Shown piece after piece: positions 8,888-17,512 of a stretch of 64,000 nt of DNA. Source of the DNA: Sinorhizobium fredii NGR234 (GTDB lineage: Bacteria; Pseudomonadota; Alphaproteobacteria; Rhizobiales; Rhizobiaceae); the NCBI RefSeq assembly GCF_000018545.1, contig NC_012587.1:1922001-1986000 (forward strand). The letters run 5' to 3'. Under the pieces are notes generated by a model. The model saw only the letters and a program-made list of their open reading frames with translations. It did no database searches and was not told the DNA's origin. Position 1 is the stretch's first letter. Each line of letters begins with the position of its first letter. The translations under genes were made by a program, and so were the position numbers.

Positions 8888-10585
8888 ATGTCGTGGAGGA
8901 TACCCCGGCTGCCCCTTCTCGCTGGTCTCGACGGCTACGAAACGAGCGCTTTGCGCAGCGACGTCTCCGCTGGCCTGGCAATTGCCGCGGTCGGACTACC
9001 GAGCGCCATAGCTTACCCGGCGATCGCCGGCCTTCCTCCCGAAACGGGACTGTACGCCAGCATCACGCCGCTGGTGGCCTATGCGCTTTTCGGCCCCTCG
9101 CACAAACTCATCGTCGGGCCGGACGCGGCTACGATGACAGTGCTCGCCGCGGTCCTTGCCGCGATCTTTGCCACGCCGGGGGTATCGACCGACCGGGTCA
9201 CCGTGGCGGCACTCCTGGCGCTGGCGGTCGGGGCTCTCTGTCTTGCGGCGCGAGCGGTGCGCCTCGGCGTACTCGCAACCTTCCTGTCGCGACCAATCCT
9301 GACTGGGTTCTTCGCGGGAATTTCTCTATCGATCCTTATCGGCCAGATCGAGCGGTTCACCGGAGTCGATATCGAGGCGGATGGCCTGGTCGCACCCGTC
9401 CTTGAGCTTCTACGCGAGGCGGTCTCGATCCATTGGCCGTCTCTGGTGCTGGCCGTCGGATGCTTTGCCCTGCTGCAGGTGGCCCGGGCTTTCAACTCTC
9501 CCGTACCCGGTCCGGTGATCGTCGTCGTTCTGTCCGTGCTGCTGTCCTTCCTCTTCGATTTCGAGGCACGCGGCATCGCCATTGTCGGAAACATTCCCGA
9601 GGGGCTGCCCTCGTTGATGGTGCCGCGGATGGGCGATTTTCCCTTCGACACGCTCCTCGTCGGCGCCGCAGCCATTTTTCTGGTGAGTTTCGGCTCGGGC
9701 GTTATCGCGGCGCGCAGTTTCGGGGCGCTCGGTGGCTACCAGGTCGACCCGAACCGTGAACTTTCTGGTTTCGGCGCCGCAAACATTGCCGCCGGACTCT
9801 TCGGCACATTTCCGGTCACGGCTTCCGATTCACGAACCGCCGTGAATTTCTCCGTCGGGGGCCGCTCGCAAATCGCCAGCCTCGTCGCGGCGGCGACATT
9901 GATGGCAGTGTTGCTCTTTCTGGGCGGCATCTTGCGCATCCTGCCGATACCGGCGCTAGGCGCGATCCTGGCGGCAACGGCCTTGAGCCTGATCGACCTG
10001 GCGGCCTTGAAGCACATCTGGCGGGTGAGCCGCATGGAATTCATCTTCGCTTTGATCGCGATGTGGGGGCCGATCGGGCTCGGCGTGCTGAATGGCGTGA
10101 TCATCGCGATCGCCGCGACCCTGGTCTACATCCTGCGGAAGGGCATGTACCCGCGCGACGCTCTGCTCGGCCGGATTCCCGGCCGGGATGGCTTCTACAA
10201 GCTGCATCGCGAAGCTGCAGCCCGCCCGGTGCCGGGTTTTGGCGCCTGCATGATCCAGGGCAGCCTTCTTTTCTTCAACACTGACTACGTCCGAGACAGG
10301 CTGCTTTCCGTTGCCGGGGCTCTGCCGCCTGGCACCGTCTGGCTGGTAATCGATGCAAGCGCTATCCCGCAAATCGACAGTACGGCAACGGCGATGGTCG
10401 AAGAGGTTCAAGAGGAACTGAGGAAACGCGGCATCGGGCTTGGTCTGGCGGAACTGCACACGGAGGCGCGGGCAATGCTCGATCGGGCCGGCGTCATCAA
10501 CAAAATCGGCTCCGCCATGGTGTTCGAGAGCATCGAGGATGCGCTCACTGCATTTGCAACTCGATCGGATCGCGCGGCCGAATGA
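8888..10585 (+). CDS. SulP-family anion transporter with STAS domain
   Basis: A 565-residue protein with about 12-14 membrane segments up to about residue 420 and a cytosolic STAS domain over the last ~120 residues. The N-terminus has the SulP signature (SAGLAIAAVGLPSAIAYPAI, then GLPPETGLYASI). The family moves sulfate, bicarbonate or dicarboxylates, and the substrate cannot be read from sequence. It starts 16 bp after the HlyD-like gene with a GGAGGGC ribosome site, so it is probably cotranscribed. Confidence 0.9.
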   Translation: MSWRIPRLPLLAGLDGYETSALRSDVSAGLAIAAVGLPSAIAYPAIAGLPPETGLYASITPLVAYALFGPSHKLIVGPDAATMTVLAAVLAAIFATPGVSTDRVTVAALLALAVGALCLAARAVRLGVLATFLSRPILTGFFAGISLSILIGQIERFTGVDIEADGLVAPVLELLREAVSIHWPSLVLAVGCFALLQVARAFNSPVPGPVIVVVLSVLLSFLFDFEARGIAIVGNIPEGLPSLMVPRMGDFPFDTLLVGAAAIFLVSFGSGVIAARSFGALGGYQVDPNRELSGFGAANIAAGLFGTFPVTASDSRTAVNFSVGGRSQIASLVAAATLMAVLLFLGGILRILPIPALGAILAATALSLIDLAALKHIWRVSRMEFIFALIAMWGPIGLGVLNGVIIAIAATLVYILRKGMYPRDALLGRIPGRDGFYKLHREAAARPVPGFGACMIQGSLLFFNTDYVRDRLLSVAGALPPGTVWLVIDASAIPQIDSTATAMVEEVQEELRKRGIGLGLAELHTEARAMLDRAGVINKIGSAMVFESIEDALTAFATRSDRAAE

Positions 10586-10589
10586 GACC

Positions 10590-10645
10590 CAATGCATGTC
10601 GCCCGAAATTGTGCAGCGGCTTTGGGATGACGACGCGGCGCACTT
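10590..10645. repeat. Palindromic intergenic repeat, family R3 (diverged copy)
   Basis: The sequence from AATGCATGTCGCCC through TTTGGGATGACGACG matches, imperfectly, a second copy at 50065-50117. It fits a dispersed rhizobial intergenic repeat type, placed between the SulP and PPK2 genes. Confidence 0.55.
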
Positions 10646-10687
10646 TAGGACGGCACTAGCCAGAAACTCGTCAAGAGGGAGGAAGAA

Positions 10688-11566
10688 ATGGCCAAGAACG
10701 GAAAAAAGGGCCGGGAAAAGGAAAAAGACAAGGTCAAAAATAGGGAAAAGGAGGACAGGCACAGGCTTGCTGCCAGCGCGCGATCGTCCGACGCAGGTTC
10801 GCCGCACGACTACGCAAAGGAACTCGATCGCCTGCAGATCGAAATCGCTCACCTCCAAGCGTGGGTGAAGAAAACGGGAGCCCGCATCGTGATCGTCTTC
10901 GAGGGGCGCGACGCGGCCGGAAAAGGCGGCGTGATTAAGCGTCTTACCGAGCGAGTGAGCCCGCGCGTCTTTCGTGTCGTCGCGCTCCCGGCGCCGACCG
11001 ATCGCGAGAAGACCCAGATCTATATGCAGCGCTACATTCAGCAGCTGCCGGCCGCCGGCGAGGTCGTGATCTTCGACCGCTCCTGGTACAATCGGCCCGG
11101 CGTCGAGCGCGTGATGGGCTTCTGTACCGATGAAAAGGCCAAGCGGTTTCTAGAGCTTGCACCGCGTTTCGAGGCCGCTATGGTCGAGAGCGGCATCGTG
11201 TTGCTGAAATATTTCCTCGATGTGAGCGAGGACGAGCAGGAACGACGCTTCCGCCAGCGCATCGGCGACCCGCTGCGCCAGTGGAAGCTCAGCCCGATGG
11301 ACGTCGAATCCTATCGCCGCTGGTGGGACTACACGCGCGCCTATGACGAAATGATCCGCATGACCGACACCGAATATGCCCCCTGGTGGATCGTGCCCTC
11401 GGATGACAAGAAGCAGGCTCGCATCAATTGCATTTCGCACATTCTGGCGTCGATCCCCTATGAGCACGTCAAATTTGACGAGCCCGATCTCGGCAAGCGG
11501 CAAAAGCGCCCCGATGACCATGTCGAAACCATGCGCGCGCGCCGATTGGTGCCGAATGTGTACTGA
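10688..11566 (+). CDS. ppk2: Polyphosphate kinase 2 (class I PPK2)
   Basis: A 292-residue cytosolic enzyme that transfers phosphate between polyphosphate and nucleoside diphosphates or triphosphates. A very basic Lys-rich N-terminal tail (residues 1-30) precedes the single PPK2 domain. The Walker A motif GRDAAGKGG is at residues 73-81 and the Walker B/lid start DRSWYNR at 130-136. Length and single-domain layout fit class I. GGGAGGAAGA gives a strong ribosome site. The gene is monocistronic, ending in a hairpin shared with the convergent gene. Confidence 0.92.
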   Translation: MAKNGKKGREKEKDKVKNREKEDRHRLAASARSSDAGSPHDYAKELDRLQIEIAHLQAWVKKTGARIVIVFEGRDAAGKGGVIKRLTERVSPRVFRVVALPAPTDREKTQIYMQRYIQQLPAAGEVVIFDRSWYNRPGVERVMGFCTDEKAKRFLELAPRFEAAMVESGIVLLKYFLDVSEDEQERRFRQRIGDPLRQWKLSPMDVESYRRWWDYTRAYDEMIRMTDTEYAPWWIVPSDDKKQARINCISHILASIPYEHVKFDEPDLGKRQKRPDDHVETMRARRLVPNVY

Positions 11567-11571
11567 TGAGA

Positions 11572-11602
11572 GGGTTGCGCGGTCCTGCGGAGCGCGCAAC
11601 CC
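11572..11602. terminator. Hairpin between convergent genes
   Basis: A 10-bp perfect stem (GGGTTGCGCG/CGCGCAACCC) lies between the PPK2 stop and the stop of the opposing gene. There is no T tract, so terminator function is inferred from position. Confidence 0.5.
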
Positions 11603-11613
11603 ATCGGGGCCGT

Positions 11614-12084
11614 TCAGGCCTTGTCGGGCGCCCAGTTCAGGAAGAAACCGACATCGCCGGGCATGCCGCCCGGGAAACTGATGATCATCGCCTTCAGCTT
11701 GTAGCCCTGCGGCTTGCCATAGGTCTGGTAGCGCTCGAAGAACTCCTTGGCTTTGCCCTGGAGGGTCTCCGGCCAGTCCCGGTCGCCGCTGTTGATCGCC
11801 CGACCGCTGTCGCTGCAGAGTTCGGACGGGAAGCTATAGACCATCGCCTCGAACTTGCCGTCCCGGACCGCATTCGCCACGAGACGACGCACCATGGCGA
11901 TCTCTTCCTCCGTCACCTGCTTCTTTAGGAAGTCCGCGGCGAAATCCGCGTGCTTCTGTTCCTGGATCGCCTTGAGCTTCCGATCCTTGTCCATTTCCTC
12001 CATTTCCCGCTGGAGGACCTGTTTGCGAAGCTCCTCGGCGCTCAGAGGTTTCGCACCTGCATCGATATCATGCTTCTCGGGCAT
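11614..12084 (-). CDS. Conserved hypothetical cytoplasmic protein
   Basis: A 156-residue soluble protein. The first half is a charged, probably helical region rich in Lys and Glu (about residues 14-50). The second half is globular, with two similar strand motifs, MVYSFPSEL and MIISFPGGM, suggesting an internal repeat. The start at 12084 begins a hydrophilic protein without leader; longer in-frame starts add unrelated sequence. I do not recognise the family. Confidence 0.6.
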   Translation of the reverse strand: MPEKHDIDAGAKPLSAEELRKQVLQREMEEMDKDRKLKAIQEQKHADFAADFLKKQVTEEEIAMVRRLVANAVRDGKFEAMVYSFPSELCSDSGRAINSGDRDWPETLQGKAKEFFERYQTYGKPQGYKLKAMIISFPGGMPGDVGFFLNWAPDKA

Positions 12085-12440
12085 CACGTTGATCCACTTC
12101 AAGAAAACGGGAAAGGCTGTCGTCCGAGCTCCCTGCTCCCAGATCAGCGGACAATCAGACTTGTTTCCCTCCAAGTGTACGACCGACTCCGGCGGAGTCA
12201 GCGTTCTCGCAACTCTTCATTCCCGAACAGAATAGCCTGCACCTCTGGCACCCAAGAGCAGGGCGCTTGTCAGCCGTCTCGTCGACGATGTCTGAAATCT
12301 TTCGACTGTAAGGATGCAACGGCCTCGCACTGCATTTCATCCTCGCCAGAGGTTACGGAAAATTCTACAACTGCGCCCGCACGATGACAACTCGGCGGGT
12401 GGCCGTATTCAGCGTGTGCGGGCTCCTCCGATCGAACGCT
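12085..12440. other. Intergenic stretch with no gene seen
   Basis: Only short, biased frames occur here. It should include the promoter of the minus-strand hypothetical gene and the tail of the GFA-type gene transcript. I see no clear hairpin or repeat. Confidence 0.4.
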
Positions 12441-12908
12441 TCACGCCTCCCGCTTCGCGGCCCATTCCGCATATCCTTGCAGCAGTCCTTCGTAGTCTTC
12501 CATCGCTGGCACCGTCTCATAGCTGTGGGCGGCAGGCGTGGTTGCCCAAGGCAACTTCTCGCTTGTCCAGGTTTCGATGAAAGGCGCGTACCAACCGGCG
12601 TCATCCAGTATGGTGGCGCGGAGGTTCACAAACCAATCCATTCCTTCGGGCCGCGTGAACATCCAACTCATGCAGTGTGGGCAGAAATAGTGGTGCGTCG
12701 CGCCGTGCAGTCCGCCGATTACCGGATCGCCTCTGGTCACCGCGAAGCCGTCGCTCGGGATCGCGACACTCAGTGAGTAGGCGCTCGCCGTCATCCGCTG
12801 ACACCCCGTGCAATGGCAGGCCATGGTGAGAAGCGGCGCGGTACTGACTTTGATGCGCACCTGTCCGCAACGGCACCCGCCTTCCCACGGCAGCGTTGTC
12901 ATGCTCAT
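12441..12908 (-). CDS. GFA-domain (CENP-V/Gfa fold) zinc protein
   Basis: A 155-residue protein of the GFA family with the zinc-binding cysteines CRCG, CHCTGC and CPHC in the expected order. Classical Gfa helps glutathione add to formaldehyde, but most relatives like this one have no known substrate. The start at 12908 has GGGAGGAA six bases upstream. Two other GFA-type proteins occur in this window (near 40.8 and 59.3 kb), only the last being close to true Gfa. Confidence 0.85.
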   Translation of the reverse strand: MSMTTLPWEGGCRCGQVRIKVSTAPLLTMACHCTGCQRMTASAYSLSVAIPSDGFAVTRGDPVIGGLHGATHHYFCPHCMSWMFTRPEGMDWFVNLRATILDDAGWYAPFIETWTSEKLPWATTPAAHSYETVPAMEDYEGLLQGYAEWAAKREA

Positions 12909-12936
12909 GAACTTCCTCCCTACGTGGTCCTCTACT

Positions 12937-12963
12937 GGATGTTTCCTAAATCGGCTCCGATTG
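12937..12963. repeat. Fragment of palindromic repeat family R2
   Basis: The segment GGATGTTTCCTAAATCGG and the following CTCCGATT matches the left arm of the R2 repeats at 44840 and 57752. Confidence 0.45.
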
Positions 12964-12984
12964 GTTGACCCGACGGCAGCGGAT

Positions 12985-13545
12985 CTAGAACCCGGCGCCC
13001 GGCTGGGCGAGATATTCCTCCTCGGCGGGTGTAGAGGTCCGCCCCAGGATCGCATTGCGATGCGGAAAGCGCCCGAATCGTTCGACCACCTCCCGGTGGC
13101 GAATGGCATAGTCGAGATAATCGGCGTCGCCGAGCGCGGTAAAAAGCTTCACCGACATCGTTTGGTCGGTCAAGTTCTCGGAGTGTTCGAACGGCATGTA
13201 GAAGAAAGCCCGCCATTCCGTCGGCACCGCAATATCGGCACTGGCGCCGATGGCGAGCTTCGCTTCGCGCAGTGCAAGGCAGTCGGTCGCATAGGCGAGC
13301 GGCGAACCGCGATACATGTTGCGCGGCAATTGATCGAACAGGATAATGCCTGCGAGCCAGTTGCTCGGCGTCTGGCGCCAGATATCGTCATGCTTTCTCG
13401 ACAGCGCCAGATGCGACGCCTGAAAGCGTTGCACGCACTGCTGATCGAGGTCGGCACTTGGCGTGAACCAGTGGTCGTAGGAAAGCTCCGTGAACCAGAA
13501 GTTCAACACCTCTTCCGGCGTGCAGATTTCCGCTTCATCGCGCAT
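12985..13545 (-). CDS. DUF924 family protein
   Basis: A 186-residue soluble protein that fits the DUF924 family end to end: VLNFWFTE near the start, WLAGIILFDQLPRNMYRG near residue 70, then FFYMPFEHSENLTDQ near 120. The family folds as TPR-like helices and has no settled function. The start at 13545 is chosen because the family sequence begins there; longer frames upstream run into an R1 repeat. Confidence 0.85.
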   Translation of the reverse strand: MRDEAEICTPEEVLNFWFTELSYDHWFTPSADLDQQCVQRFQASHLALSRKHDDIWRQTPSNWLAGIILFDQLPRNMYRGSPLAYATDCLALREAKLAIGASADIAVPTEWRAFFYMPFEHSENLTDQTMSVKLFTALGDADYLDYAIRHREVVERFGRFPHRNAILGRTSTPAEEEYLAQPGAGF

Positions 13546-13642
13546 TCGGCTGCCTCTCGTGACTCGCTCTTCAGATAGGCGCCGATTTTGCCGTTTCCAC
13601 TGCGGATCTTCAATGTCACCCGTTCGGCATCGGTTGCGGTCA

Positions 13643-13758
13643 GAGCGGGAGGAAAAGAGTGTGCAGATTTCCGCCCCGCATCCCGCACTAACCCCATTGG
13701 AATCGATCACGTTTATGACTTCGGGTCGATTCGGCCCAAAGTCATAAAAGTGATCTAG
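13643..13758. repeat. Palindromic intergenic repeat, family R1 (RIME-like)
   Basis: Two adjacent palindromes: an outer pair around GAGCGGGAGGAAAAG and TCCCGC, then an inner pair GATCAC...TTATGACT...AGTCATAA...GTGATC. Matching copies occur at 17050-17162 and 40462-40573. The layout resembles rhizobial RIME mosaic elements. The exact RIME class is not assigned. Confidence 0.8.
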
Positions 13759-13828
13759 GGGCACGCTGCTCGGTAGCGGGACCGAGCGGGCGCATCCGCA
13801 TCGCCGCATACAGACTTTGCAACTTGTC

Positions 13829-15604
13829 CTACCGCAGCGGCCAGACCCACATCAACATCGGTACTGCGACGATCACGATGACGATGGAGAGCGGCAGGCC
13901 GAGGCGCGGATAGTCGCTGAACCGATAACCGCCCGGTCCCATGACCAGCGTATTGCACTGATGCCCGATCGGCGTCAGAAAGTCGGAGCCGGCGCCGATC
14001 GCGACCGCCATCAGAAAGGCATCCGGCCTGTAGTCGAGCGCGGAGGCGAAGCTCGCGGCGATCGGCGCCATGACGAGCACGGTGGCGGCATTGTTGAGGA
14101 AGGGGGTGACCGCCATGGCCGCGACGAGGATGAGCGCAAGCGCCCCGGCCGGTGGCAGGTTGACGGCCATGCCGCTCAACCAGTTCGCTATCAGGTCCGA
14201 GCCGCCGGTCGTCCGCAATGTGTCGCTGACCGGGATCAGCGCTGCCAGCATGACGAGGATCGGCCCGTCGACGGCCCGATAGACCTCGCGCAGCGGGATG
14301 ACGCGAAAGATCACCATGGCAAGCGCGGCTGCGAAGAAGGCGACCTGCACCGGCAGGATGCCGACTGCCGTCGCCCCCATCGCGGCTGCCAGCACCAGCA
14401 GCGGCACCGGGGCGCGGCGTGTGGTCCCGAGCAGGATGTCCCGCTGCGCAAGCGGCAGACAGCTGAAATCCTGCAGGAAGGCCGGCAGGTCCGCCCGCGC
14501 CCCTTGCAGGACGACGATGTCGCCGGCGCGCAACCTTATGCTGCCGAGGCGCTGTTTCAGCCGCTCGCCCTGGCGGCTTACGGCAAGAAGGTTGATATTG
14601 TGATTGTGAAAGAGGGCGAGCCGCTCCGCCGACATGCCGAGCAGAGGCGAGCCGCTGGCGATCACTGCCTCGATCGCTTCAATCTCGGTGCGCGCCGTCT
14701 CGGCTGACGTTGGCGATCGGTCGCCGGAGATTTTCAGCTTCGCTTGGGAGATGATGCGGTCGAGCGCGGCAGGCCCGCCTTCGAGCAGCAAGATGTCATC
14801 GGCCTCGATCACCACGTCGGGCAGCGGTGCCAGGTGGGTGCCGCGGCGGAAGATCGCGATGACGACCGCGCCGCCGTCGCCGAGCTTCACGAGACTGCTT
14901 AGCGACTTGCCGATCGCCGGAGAACCGGGCGCAGCCATGGCTTCGGACGTATAGTCGGTGATCTCGATCGCCTGCTGCACCGAAACCTGCTGGCTCTTTC
15001 GCTCCGGCACCAGCCGGTAGGCGAAGAGCAGAAAGATCGCCCCCACCAGCGCAAGCGAGGCGCCGACGGGCGTAAAATCGAACATGCTGAAACTCTCGCC
15101 GGTCAGCTCCTGTCGCATCCGCGATACGACAACGTTCGGCGAGGTGCCCACCTGCGTCATAAGCCCGCCGATCAGCGCGCCGAATGCCATGGGCATCAAA
15201 AACACCGATGGCTGGACGCTCGAGCGCCGGGCGAATTGGAAGGCGACCGGGATCATGATCGCGAGGGCGCCGATGTTCTTGATGAATGACGAAAGCACCG
15301 TGACGGTTACCACGAGCAGTGCGAGTTGCGCCCTCACCGAATTGAGGTCCGGGAGGAAGCGCTGGATCGCCGCATCGACGAAGCCGGACCGCGCCACGCC
15401 GGCGCTCACGATCAGCGCGCTGCCGACGATGATCACGATGTCGTCGCTGAAGCCGTCGAAGGCATGGTCGAAGGGCACGATGCCGACTGCGACCGCAAGC
15501 ATCAGCGCTGAACACGCTACGACGTCATAGCGGAAGCGGTCCCAGATGAAGAAGACCATCATGGTGCCAATGACGAAAAGCGAAAGAGACTGTTCGGCAG
15601 TCAT
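13829..15604 (-). CDS. SLC13 (DASS)-family permease with RCK_C/TrkA-C domains
   Basis: A 591-residue inner-membrane transporter. Six membrane segments are followed by a cytosolic insert of about 170 residues holding two TrkA-C-like domains (for example IGKSLSSLVKLGDGGAVVIA and ILLLEGGPAAL), then a second membrane block. The motif NNAATVLVMAPIA near the C-terminus is typical. Relatives carry sulfate, dicarboxylates or other anions with sodium. The start at 15604 removes 32 non-hydrophobic residues from the longest frame. Confidence 0.87.
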   Translation of the reverse strand: MTAEQSLSLFVIGTMMVFFIWDRFRYDVVACSALMLAVAVGIVPFDHAFDGFSDDIVIIVGSALIVSAGVARSGFVDAAIQRFLPDLNSVRAQLALLVVTVTVLSSFIKNIGALAIMIPVAFQFARRSSVQPSVFLMPMAFGALIGGLMTQVGTSPNVVVSRMRQELTGESFSMFDFTPVGASLALVGAIFLLFAYRLVPERKSQQVSVQQAIEITDYTSEAMAAPGSPAIGKSLSSLVKLGDGGAVVIAIFRRGTHLAPLPDVVIEADDILLLEGGPAALDRIISQAKLKISGDRSPTSAETARTEIEAIEAVIASGSPLLGMSAERLALFHNHNINLLAVSRQGERLKQRLGSIRLRAGDIVVLQGARADLPAFLQDFSCLPLAQRDILLGTTRRAPVPLLVLAAAMGATAVGILPVQVAFFAAALAMVIFRVIPLREVYRAVDGPILVMLAALIPVSDTLRTTGGSDLIANWLSGMAVNLPPAGALALILVAAMAVTPFLNNAATVLVMAPIAASFASALDYRPDAFLMAVAIGAGSDFLTPIGHQCNTLVMGPGGYRFSDYPRLGLPLSIVIVIVAVPMLMWVWPLR

Positions 15605-15932
15605 GGACAATTCCTGCGGCGGACTGAACGCGACACGCTCTGAGAATGCCCGCAGGGCTGCAACGCGCCATTCCTTGAAAAGGTCCGCGTTCCCCCGCAC
15701 GCCGCAGCTTGCGTGTCCGACTGTCTAAATCGTTCAATCCCCCCGCTCTGCGCAACCGAAATATTCAGTAACCGCGCTGAAATGTCGTATGTCACCAGGA
15801 ATCCTGAGAAACTTGTTCTGCTCTTTGATCGTTCCTGCTTCAGGAATACAATGATGCACCAGTTAGACGTGCAATCAGCACCTGCAGACGCCGGGTTCGC
15901 CGCGCGTCGCGGCCGAAGCGGAGGCTATCGCC
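15605..15932. other. Divergent intergenic region, no gene seen
   Basis: It lies between the minus-strand permease and the plus-strand lipoprotein array and should contain promoters for both. No repeat or conserved motif is evident. Confidence 0.35.
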
Positions 15933-16223
15933 ATGCGGACTGCCCTTCCCGCGATTCTCACGGCTCTGATGCTCGCCGCCTGCACTTCGGCCGCCCCACC
16001 GTCGGTCGGCTACTCGCGCAACCTCGAGCCCATTCCGGGCAGCATCACCTACGGCGGCCAGCCGCGCACCAAGCTGACCAAGGCACCAGTCGGCAGCATC
16101 GTGCCGCACCGCTTCCGCGATAAATTCGGCCGTCAGGTCTCCGAAACCTACGTCATCGAGCCTGACCGCTCGCTGCGGCTGATAAGTCGCCGCATCGACT
16201 ATGATCTCGTGACCGACCGGTAA
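15933..16223 (+). CDS. Small lipoprotein, tandem family copy 1
   Basis: A 96-residue predicted lipoprotein: signal peptide, then lipobox LAAC at about residues 14-17. The mature part holds the family core LEPIPGSITYGGQPRTKLT followed by KAPVGSIVPH and ETYVIEPDRSL. It is the first of four same-strand paralogues within 1.6 kb. It probably sits in the outer membrane or faces the periplasm. GGAGG lies upstream of the ATG. I do not recognise a function. Confidence 0.75.
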   Translation: MRTALPAILTALMLAACTSAAPPSVGYSRNLEPIPGSITYGGQPRTKLTKAPVGSIVPHRFRDKFGRQVSETYVIEPDRSLRLISRRIDYDLVTDR

Positions 16224-16289
16224 GGATGAGGAAACTGCGCGCGGCTTATACGCGCCGCGTCTCGAAGCATTGGAATCGAGAGGATCGCC

Positions 16290-16586
16290 ATGAAACATGT
16301 CTTGCCCGTGTTATTTGCCGCCCTGCTGCTCGGCGCCTGCACGGCCACGCCGCCACCGTCGGTCGGCTATGGGCGCCACATCGAGCCCATTCCCGGCAGC
16401 ATCACCTATGGCGGCCAGCCGCGCACGAAACTCACCAAGGCGCCGGTCGGCAGCATCGTGCCGCACCAGTTTTTCGACAATTTCGGCCACCGAGTCTACG
16501 AGACCTATGTGATCGAACCGGACCGCTCGTTGCGCCTGGTAGGCCGTCGCATCGATTACGATATCTTCGGCGACATGGACGATTGA
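16290..16586 (+). CDS. Small lipoprotein, tandem family copy 2
   Basis: A 98-residue lipoprotein with lipobox LGAC (about residues 14-17) and the same core as copy 1 (EPIPGSITYGGQPRTKLT, GSIVPHQFFDNFGHRVYET). It is closest to copies 1 and 4. GAGAGGATCGCC gives the ribosome site. It starts 66 bp after copy 1, so the two could share a transcript. An R2 repeat follows it. Confidence 0.75.
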   Translation: MKHVLPVLFAALLLGACTATPPPSVGYGRHIEPIPGSITYGGQPRTKLTKAPVGSIVPHQFFDNFGHRVYETYVIEPDRSLRLVGRRIDYDIFGDMDD

Positions 16587-16622
16587 CGGTCGGTTTTTGG
16601 ACGGCGGCGCCGCACATCTTAC

Positions 16623-16705
16623 CGAACGCGAAAAGGTCGCTGTAACACGTTGAGTCGCTGCATGTTTTTCTCCCTTGAATCAGCTCCGATTTAGGGAAAC
16701 ATGCA
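16623..16705. repeat. Palindromic intergenic repeat, family R2 (inverted orientation)
   Basis: It reads GAAAAGGTCGCTGTAACACG, then GCTGCATG, then TCCGATTTAGGGAAACATGC, which is the reverse of the R2 copies at 53323 and 57752. It separates lipoprotein copies 2 and 3. Confidence 0.65.
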
Positions 16706-16727
16706 ATTGGCAACCAGGTTCGCCACG

Positions 16728-17000
16728 ATGAAACTCGCTTCTATCGCCTTCGCAGCCGCACTCCTTGTCTCGGCCTGCACCACCACGCCGCCCAAACTGG
16801 AGCCGATCCCCGGCAGCATCACCTACGGCGGCCAGCCGCGCACCAAGCTCACCAAGGCGCCGGTCGGCAGCATCGTGCCGCACCAGTTCTTCACGCAGCA
16901 AGGCGGGCTGGCCCGCGAAACCTATGTGATCCAGCCCGACCGCTCGTTGAAGCTGGTTCGCCGCTACATAGATTACGACTTCATCACGAGGCGCGATTGA
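16728..17000 (+). CDS. Small lipoprotein, tandem family copy 3
   Basis: A 90-residue lipoprotein with lipobox VSAC and the conserved core LEPIPGSITYGGQPRTKLT. It is the most diverged copy: the FGR segment is replaced by TQQGGLA and the short SVGY spacer is absent. The start at 16728 is preferred over 16701 because the latter overlaps the end of an R2 repeat and adds a polar extension before the signal peptide. It is flanked by an R2 and an R1 repeat. Confidence 0.72.
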   Translation: MKLASIAFAAALLVSACTTTPPKLEPIPGSITYGGQPRTKLTKAPVGSIVPHQFFTQQGGLARETYVIQPDRSLKLVRRYIDYDFITRRD

Positions 17001-17049
17001 CGACATTGCGCTATCCTGCCCGCTTCGAGCTTGGGCGGCAGCTTCGACT

Positions 17050-17162
17050 AGAGCGGATGAGGAAAAGTGTGTGCGGTTTTCCGCCCGCATCCCGCTCTAA
17101 CCTATTGGAATCGATCACGTTCATGATTTTAGGTCGATCCGACCTAAAATCATCGTGATCTA
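17050..17162. repeat. Palindromic intergenic repeat, family R1 (RIME-like)
   Basis: GAGCGGATGAGGAAAAGTGT with a matching right arm, followed by a second palindrome centred on GGTCGATCCGACC with arms GATTTTA/TAAAATC and GATCACG/CGTGATC. It is closest to the copy at 40462-40573 and lies between lipoprotein copies 3 and 4. Confidence 0.85.
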
Positions 17163-17195
17163 AGGCGTTAGGAACTCTAGAATTCGGAGATTGCC

Positions 17196-17486
17196 ATGAA
17201 ACACCTATTTCCCACCCTCTGCACTGCCCTGTTGCTCACCGGCTGCGAGGTGACGACGTCTTCGGTGGGCTATTCGCCCTACCTTGAGCCCATTCCCGGC
17301 AGCATCACCTATCGCGGCCAGCCGCGTACGAAGCTCACAAAGGCGCCGGTCGGCAGCATCGTGCCGCATCAGTTCATCGACCGGTTCGGCCGACGCGTTT
17401 ACGAGACCTACGTGATCGAGCCGGATCGCTCGTTGCTGCTGGTCAGTCGACGTTACCGGGACTTCCTCCTCTTCGACGACGATTGA
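17196..17486 (+). CDS. Small lipoprotein, tandem family copy 4
   Basis: A 96-residue lipoprotein with lipobox LTGC, then SVGYSPYLEPIPGSITYRG and GSIVPHQFIDRFGRRVYET as in copies 1 and 2. CGGAGATTGCC precedes the ATG. It ends 26 bp before the stop of the opposing phage-type DUF1515 gene, which makes it the boundary between chromosome-like and phage-like DNA. Confidence 0.75.
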   Translation: MKHLFPTLCTALLLTGCEVTTSSVGYSPYLEPIPGSITYRGQPRTKLTKAPVGSIVPHQFIDRFGRRVYETYVIEPDRSLLLVSRRYRDFLLFDDD

Positions 17487-17512
17487 CCTACTGCCGGCTT
17501 CCAAACGCGATG

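Noticed and set aside
12909..13109. N-terminal extension of the GFA protein
   Set aside because: It runs through an R2 fragment and the DUF924 gene region; the ribosome site supports 12908.
13690..15000. Long plus-strand frames opposite the SLC13 gene
   Set aside because: They are Arg/Asp/His-rich antisense frames typical of high-G+C DNA and lack any domain.
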